Origin: Nitratiruptor sp.
Lineage (GTDB): Bacteria > Campylobacterota > Campylobacteria > Campylobacterales > Nitratiruptoraceae
Direction: 5' to 3'
Assembly (NCBI GenBank): GCA_009659925.1
Contig: PUXW01000017.1
Location: 1 to 56,561 of the forward strand
DNA length: 56,561 bases
Shown: piece after piece, positions 52,381-56,561 of the stretch
Position numbering within the stretch: position 1 is the stretch's first letter
How the letters are laid out: every line of letters begins with the position of its first letter
Made by a program: the position numbers and the translations under genes
The notes under the pieces: model-generated
Told to the model about the DNA's origin: nothing
Databases searched by the model: none
The model's input: the letters and a program-made list of their open reading frames with translations, nothing else

Positions 52381-53017
52381 AGCGTTTGATACTCTCGATC
52401 CGCTCTTTCCCCAGGTACTTACGCAACTTCTTGATATAGGTGCGCAAAGCCATGTCGCTTGGCCGCTCCCCATACTCCCAGAGGGCGTCGTGGATTCGTT
52501 CGTGGCTTAAGGGTTCATTGGGGTGTTTGAGGAAGAGTTTGAGCAGGGAGCGTTCCTTCTGGTTGAGTGGAACCGCCTCCCCATCCACATACAAACTCTG
52601 ACTCTCCAAATCGAAGTAGCGTCGATCATCGATGACGACCCGCTCCCGCTTGCCAAACTCCCGCTTGAGGAGGGTCTCGATACGCAAGAGCAACTCTTTG
52701 AGGGCAAAGGGCTTGCGGATATAATCGTCACATCCACTCTTAAACCCTCGCTCTAGATTCTCCACGCTATCCAGGGAGGTGATAAAGATGGCCGGGGTAT
52801 CGGTTCGCTCCCTAATCTGGCGCAGGAGCTCAAATCCATCGATTCCGGGGACCATCACATCCAGCAGTAAGAGATCGTAGTTGTGTTCGTAGACCCGCTC
52901 CAGGGCCTCATCCCCCGTGTAGACACTCTCCACCACAAATCCTGCATCCTCCAGATACTCTCGAATCGTCTCGCTCAAGGCCAGATCGTCCTCCAAGAGT
53001 AAAATCTTCCCTTTCAC
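52358..53017 (-). CDS. OmpR-family response regulator
   Basis: A 219-residue regulator: receiver domain with acidic pair Glu9/Asp10, phosphoacceptor Asp53 (LLLDVMVPGIDGFE), the TS pair of IFITSLDS and the Lys of IRKPF, followed by a winged-helix DNA-binding domain ending RIESIKRYGYKFIQ. I start it at GTG 53017 (reads VKGKILLLEDD), with AAAGGAG upstream. It probably acts with the overlapping kinase and may bind the direct repeats at 50890-50911. Confidence 0.93.
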   Translation of the reverse strand: MKGKILLLEDDLALSETIREYLEDAGFVVESVYTGDEALERVYEHNYDLLLLDVMVPGIDGFELLRQIRERTDTPAIFITSLDSVENLERGFKSGCDDYIRKPFALKELLLRIETLLKREFGKRERVVIDDRRYFDLESQSLYVDGEAVPLNQKERSLLKLFLKHPNEPLSHERIHDALWEYGERPSDMALRTYIKKLRKYLGKERIESIKRYGYKFIQ

Positions 53018-53036
53018 CGCGGCGCTCCTTTGTGCT

Positions 53037-53044
53037 ATTATAAT
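53037..53044. promoter_or_regulatory. Symmetrical divergent -10 element
   Basis: The palindrome ATTATAAT gives TATAAT on the plus strand (53039-53044) and on the minus strand (53037-53042). The minus start near 53030 serves the response regulator (GTG 53017) and the plus start near 53051 serves the small membrane protein (ATG 53068). Confidence 0.65.
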
Positions 53045-53067
53045 CAAAAGTCGAAAGGTTGCAAAGG

Positions 53068-53253
53068 ATGGGATGCCGAATCTGCAGGCGGGGCCACCTC
53101 CTCTACCTCTTTGGCTTCGCCCTGGCCATCACGGCCTTCAACCACCTCACCTTCGGGTGTGTGGAACTCCCCCAGCAGGGAGCCTACGCCATGCTCCTCA
53201 TGGGGCTTACCATCATGGTCCTCGGGGCCATGCTCCAGAGGAAGGGGCCATGA
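53068..53253 (+). CDS. Small membrane protein
   Basis: A 61-residue protein with two hydrophobic segments (GHLLYLFGFALAITAFNHLT and YAMLLMGLTIMVLGAML) and three cysteines. Family unknown. It begins 24 bases after a -10 box, has AAAGG upstream, and its stop overlaps the polX start (ATGA), which supports it as a real gene. Confidence 0.7.
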   Translation: MGCRICRRGHLLYLFGFALAITAFNHLTFGCVELPQQGAYAMLLMGLTIMVLGAMLQRKGP

Positions 53254-54953
53254 CCAACAGCCAGATCGCCAAAATCTTGCGCACCTACGCCGATTTGCTG
53301 GAAATTGCCGGGGGCAACCCCTTCAAAGTCCGCGCCTACAGGAATGGGGCCCGTATCATCGAGGAGCTCCCCCAACCCATCTCCCAGCTCCTGGCCCAAG
53401 GCTACGAGCTCCACCAGCTCCCAGGTATTGGAGCCGACTTGAGCCGCCATATCGAAGAGATCGTCGAAACAGGGAGCTTTACCAAGCTCCGGGAGCTCCA
53501 ACGCCAATTCCCCTTGAGCCTCCTGGAATTGCGCAAGGTCGGCGGATTGGGTCCCAAACGGATCGCCCTCTTGTACGAGCGCCTTGGAATCGACTCCCTA
53601 GAAGGGTTGGCCAAAGCTCTGGAGGAAGGAAGGCTCCAGGAGGTTCCAGGCTTTGGGAAGAGGCTCATCGAGACCATCCGCCAGCACCTCGCCCAATTGC
53701 CAGAGCGCAAACCCCACCTCAAGTGGAGTGAAGCCAACCAGATTGCCCAGGAGCTCGTGGCCTATTTAAAGCAGGTCGATCCCCTCTACATCGAAGTGGC
53801 TGGCAGTTTCAGACGCAAGAAGGAGGTGGTTGGGGATTTGGATATCCTCATCGTCCCTGGCCAGCAGGATCCAATGGCCCACTTCCTCGCCTACCCCCAC
53901 ATCGATGAGGTCCTCCTTACCGGTCCAACCCGGTCGAGCATCATACTCCAAGGAGGAATTCAGGTCGATCTACGCGTGGTCTCCGAGGAGAGTTTTGGAA
54001 GCGCCCTCCAATACTTCACCGGCTCCAAGGCCCACAACATCGCCATCCGCCGCCTCGCCCAAGAGCAGGGACTCAAAGTCAACGAGTACGGGGTCTTCGA
54101 GGGGGAGCGCAAGGTAGCCGGAGCTAGGGAAGATGAAGTTTACGAGGCCCTGGGGTTATGCTACATCGAACCGGAGCTACGGGAAGATCGCGGGGAGATC
54201 GAAGCGTGTCTCAACCACCAACTCCCCAACCTCATCACCCTCGAGGCGATCCAAGGGGATTTGCACATGCACACCACCTCCAGCGATGGAACGGCCTCTA
54301 TCTCCCAGATGGCCCAGGCCGCCAGGGAGCGGGGGTATCGCTACATCGCCATCACCGACCACTCTCCCCGGCTCGGTGGCCCGAGCCCCCAGGAGCTCTT
54401 GAGACAGCTCGACGAAATCGCCCGACTCAACCGGGAACTTGAGGGGATCACCATTTTAAGCGGCATCGAAGTGGATATCCTTCCCGACGGGAGCCTCGAC
54501 ATGGACCCTGCCATCCTCCAACGCCTTGACGTGGTCATTGGAGCGATCCACTCCCACTTCCGGCTTCCTAGAGAGCTCCAGACCAAGAGGCTCCTTCGGG
54601 CCATGGAGGAGCCCTCCCTCACCATCCTAGCCCACCCCACGGGACGTATCATCGACAAACGGCCCCCGATGGAGCTCGATTTGGAGGCGATCTTCACCCA
54701 GGCGGCCCGGCTTGGAGTGGCGATGGAGATCAACGGCCAACCGGACCGCCTCGACCTTCCCGACATCCAAATCAAAATGGCCAAGGAGCTTGGGGTCTCT
54801 TTCGCCATCAACAGCGATGCCCACTCCCCCACCTCCCTCCACTTCATCACCTACGCCATCAACCAGGCCCGACGGGGGTGGTGCGAACCCCAAGATACTA
54901 TTAACAGCTACAACCTTCCCCAACTCCTCGACTTCTTCAGGAGGCGCAGATGA
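53250..54953 (+). CDS. polX: DNA polymerase/3'-5' exonuclease PolX
   Basis: A 567-residue family X repair polymerase. The N-terminal part has helix-hairpin-helix motifs (LPGIGADLSRHIEEI) and the polymerase acids (GDLDILI, VDLRVV). The C-terminal PHP domain has the metal-binding segments DLHMHTTSSDG, HSPRLGG, GIEVDILPDG, GAIHSHFRL, AHPTGR and INSDAHS. The ATG at 53250 overlaps the small membrane gene; a longer in-frame extension to 53073 is a shadow. Confidence 0.95.
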   Translation: MTNSQIAKILRTYADLLEIAGGNPFKVRAYRNGARIIEELPQPISQLLAQGYELHQLPGIGADLSRHIEEIVETGSFTKLRELQRQFPLSLLELRKVGGLGPKRIALLYERLGIDSLEGLAKALEEGRLQEVPGFGKRLIETIRQHLAQLPERKPHLKWSEANQIAQELVAYLKQVDPLYIEVAGSFRRKKEVVGDLDILIVPGQQDPMAHFLAYPHIDEVLLTGPTRSSIILQGGIQVDLRVVSEESFGSALQYFTGSKAHNIAIRRLAQEQGLKVNEYGVFEGERKVAGAREDEVYEALGLCYIEPELREDRGEIEACLNHQLPNLITLEAIQGDLHMHTTSSDGTASISQMAQAARERGYRYIAITDHSPRLGGPSPQELLRQLDEIARLNRELEGITILSGIEVDILPDGSLDMDPAILQRLDVVIGAIHSHFRLPRELQTKRLLRAMEEPSLTILAHPTGRIIDKRPPMELDLEAIFTQAARLGVAMEINGQPDRLDLPDIQIKMAKELGVSFAINSDAHSPTSLHFITYAINQARRGWCEPQDTINSYNLPQLLDFFRRRR

Positions 54954-55381
54954 TCCAAACCCCCTATCTGGCAACCGATGGCATCGTCAAGATTTTCGAC
55001 GAGTCAGGGTCTTTTCAGGGTATCGTCCTGATCGAGCGCAAGAATGAGCCCCGGGGCATCGCCCTTCCTGGGGGCTTCGTCGAGATTGGGGAGCGGGTGG
55101 AAGAGGGGTGTCGCCGGGAGATGCGTGAAGAGATCGGCCTTGAGGTAGAGATCGAGGGGCTCCTTGGAGTCTACAGCGATCCCAAGCGGGATCCTCGCTT
55201 CCATGTGGTCAGCGTGGTCTTCGTCGCCCGGGCCTACGCCCCTCCAGTGGGAGGCGACGATGCCAAGCGGGCCTTCATCGTCCCCTTGGAGGAGATCCCT
55301 TGGCGAGAGCTCCTCTTCGACCATGCCACGATTCTTCAAGACTTCCTGGGAGCTAGAGGGATCAAATCTTGCTGGCGATGA
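54950..55381 (+). CDS. Nudix hydrolase
   Basis: A 143-residue hydrolase with a complete Nudix box GGFVEIGERV...REMREEIGL (41-63), including the REUxEExGU core. It hydrolyses a nucleoside diphosphate linked to some group X; the substrate cannot be told. Coupling to polX by an ATGA overlap suggests a housecleaning role for damaged nucleotides, which is inference. Its last 20 bases overlap the convergent PilZ-like gene. Confidence 0.93.
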   Translation: MIQTPYLATDGIVKIFDESGSFQGIVLIERKNEPRGIALPGGFVEIGERVEEGCRREMREEIGLEVEIEGLLGVYSDPKRDPRFHVVSVVFVARAYAPPVGGDDAKRAFIVPLEEIPWRELLFDHATILQDFLGARGIKSCWR

Positions 55382-56207
55382 AGCGCTCGATAACCCGCAT
55401 GCTCCTTGGATCGAAGTTTTCAAAGAGAAGGAGATACTTCCCGTCAGAGCCCCCCAGGACCACCTTGACCACGCCGCGAACCTGCTGTCCCCCTACCTCG
55501 AACTCGATCCACAGCCGCTCGTAGCGCCCGAAGAGATTGCCTCCATTCTCGACAACAACCGTAATCCCGCTATTGGAAAGGCTCTTCAATCGGGCCGGAT
55601 AGCGCTCCCCTTCCCGCCTCCCTTCGACGAGTCGCTGGAGCCAACCAACCCCTTCTACCGCGATCCTGGGATGGCTGCGATCCTTGAGGAGCTCCAACTC
55701 CTCGGCGTGGGGGGTCCGGATGAGGGTGACATTCTGGCGCAATTCGTCGAGGATTCGAGAGGGGAAGCGGTAGCTGCGCCCATAGCGATCCTCAATGAGA
55801 ATGTGGCCCTCTTCCCCCTTCTTGAGCCGGTCCATGTTGCGATGGGAGATCACCTCCCAGAGGAGATAATCCGGCTTGTTCTTCTCCAACTTGATCGGAG
55901 CAAAACTGCCATCGGCGAAGATAAACTTGGCCATCGTCCCAGGAGGAAGGGAGCCCCGGGTCGATTGGAAGGTTGCTCCAAGGGGACTAGCGAATCCCAA
56001 TTTCTGGCGCAAAATTTCAACGAAACGCTGGTCCGGGCGCAAGCTCTCCCGCTCATATTCAGCCACTAGATTCTCGAAAAGCTCCTTGTTGACCAGGACC
56101 CGTTCCGGATCGATACCGACCTTTTGAGCGTAATGGATGATGAATTGGAGTTCTTCTTGAGAGAGATCGAAGGCTTTGGCCTTGGTATGCAGTTGGGAGA
56201 TCGACAT
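55362..56207 (-). CDS. PilZ-like domain protein
   Basis: A 281-residue soluble protein. The C-terminal 95 residues (PARLKSLSNSGITVVVENGG, LWIEFEVGGQQVRGVVKVVL) resemble a PilZ domain, but I do not see a clean RxxxR...DxSxxG c-di-GMP motif: the counterpart reads LSNSG, so c-di-GMP binding is doubtful. The N-terminal half is helical then beta-rich and unidentified. I use ATG 56207 with AAGG upstream; GTG 56213 is the alternative. Confidence 0.65.
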   Translation of the reverse strand: MSISQLHTKAKAFDLSQEELQFIIHYAQKVGIDPERVLVNKELFENLVAEYERESLRPDQRFVEILRQKLGFASPLGATFQSTRGSLPPGTMAKFIFADGSFAPIKLEKNKPDYLLWEVISHRNMDRLKKGEEGHILIEDRYGRSYRFPSRILDELRQNVTLIRTPHAEELELLKDRSHPRIAVEGVGWLQRLVEGRREGERYPARLKSLSNSGITVVVENGGNLFGRYERLWIEFEVGGQQVRGVVKVVLGGSDGKYLLLFENFDPRSMRVIERFIASKI

Positions 56208-56311
56208 ACTCACCTTCCCAGATTTTTGGGAAGTATTATAGCCCGCAGCCGTTTCAAATCTGTTGCAAGAAGTAATCGGGAAGGATTGGGAAGGGACAAG
56301 AGAGGTCGAAA

Positions 56312-56388
<77 letters not shown>

Positions 56389-56391
56389 AGA

Positions 56392-56467
56392 TGGTGGTCG
56401 GTAGTGGACTCGAACCACTGACCACTTGCTTGTAAGGCAAGCGCTCTACCAACTGAGCTAACCGACC
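56392..56467 (-). tRNA. tRNA-Val (TAC)
   Basis: Minus-strand cloverleaf of 76 bases with acceptor arms GGTCGGT and ACCGACC, anticodon stem CTTGC/GCAAG with loop CTTACAA (anticodon TAC), and encoded CCA. Only 3 bases separate it from tRNA-Asp, so they are processed from one transcript. Confidence 0.97.
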
Positions 56468-56471
56468 TCAG

Positions 56472-56547
56472 TGGCGACCCCTAGGGGATTTGAACCCCTG
56501 TGACCACCGTGAAAGGGTGGCATCCTTGGCCACTAGATGAAGGGGTC
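56472..56547 (-). tRNA. tRNA-Glu (TTC)
   Basis: Minus-strand cloverleaf of 76 bases with acceptor arms GACCCCT and AGGGGTC, anticodon stem CCACC/GGTGG with loop CTTTCAC (anticodon TTC), and encoded CCA. It lies 4 bases upstream of tRNA-Val in the same array. Confidence 0.97.
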
Positions 56548-56552
56548 AAGAG

Positions 56553-56561
56553 TGGTGACCC
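56553..56561 (-). tRNA. Possible 3' end of another tRNA, cut by the window edge
   Basis: Read on the minus strand the last nine bases are GGGTCACCA, which would suit the 3' acceptor arm and CCA of a further tRNA in the array, 5 bases before tRNA-Glu. Too little is present to name it. Confidence 0.4.

Overview
The window looks like a stretch of chromosome from a member of the Campylobacterota (the former Epsilonproteobacteria), probably one of the GC-rich chemolithotrophic Sulfurovum/Nitratifractor-type lineages. Four things point that way: the gene order nfu-(small TPR-like gene)-murE-ybaB-ispA-tkt and aroC-rnc-rnhA-(TPR protein)-dnaG, the carboxynorspermidine route to spermidine, a spc operon in which map replaces adk and rpmD is missing, and promoters with a good TATAAT but usually no -35. 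The genus is an inference. I see no integrase, transposase, phage gene, CRISPR array or other mobile element; this is dense housekeeping chromosome.

Layout. Positions 1-191 carry tRNA-Tyr and tRNA-Thr. Positions 264-6358 are a minus-strand block (Nfu protein, murE, 2Fe-2S protein, panD, ybaB, ispA, tkt). Positions 6459-20210 hold the S10, spc and alpha ribosomal operons on the minus strand. They run almost without gaps except for a 157-base interval between infA and rpmJ, which contains a terminator, a promoter and a structured leader. Positions 20339-23217 (plus) carry an ATPase, rnhB and a DUF2130 protein. Positions 23214-26944 (minus) carry a DedA protein, aroC, rnc, rnhA and a LapB-like TPR protein. 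Positions 26990-30068 (plus) carry dnaG, a PP-loop thiolase-like gene, dgkA and tRNA-Ala. Positions 30181-35375 mix a gene of unknown function, a lipoprotein lipase, hemJ, a patatin and a PNPOx-like gene. Positions 35402-40987 are an envelope block (TamA, TamB, a putative beta-barrel). Positions 40968-43371 hold a MetF-like gene, serB and a methyltransferase.

Positions 43435-45689 form a tight four-gene operon: a variant IscU-like scaffold, a ferritin-like protein, a small secreted protein and an outer-membrane protein. I do not recognise it as a described system. It is followed by an acidic secreted protein with two C-terminal repeats, the nspC and carboxynorspermidine synthase pair, a small gene and a zinc-ribbon thioredoxin. 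Positions 50196-53017 (minus) hold an OmpR-type two-component system whose kinase gene overlaps a monoheme cytochrome gene, then two more secreted cytochrome-like genes preceded by a PhoB-box-like direct repeat. The window ends with a small membrane protein, polX, a Nudix gene, a PilZ-like gene and tRNA-Asp, -Val and -Glu.

The most interesting signals are regulatory: (1) a leader upstream of rpmJ-rpsM-rpsK-rpsD that can form a nested pseudoknot, recalling S4 control of the E. coli alpha operon although the sequence is unrelated; (2) a tandem 7+4 direct repeat next to an OmpR-family regulator; (3) promoters with overlapping symmetrical -10 boxes; (4) a probably leaderless dnaG mRNA; and (5) five convergent gene pairs whose 3' ends overlap. 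All functional statements rest on reading the sequence and on recalled family knowledge; no search was run.
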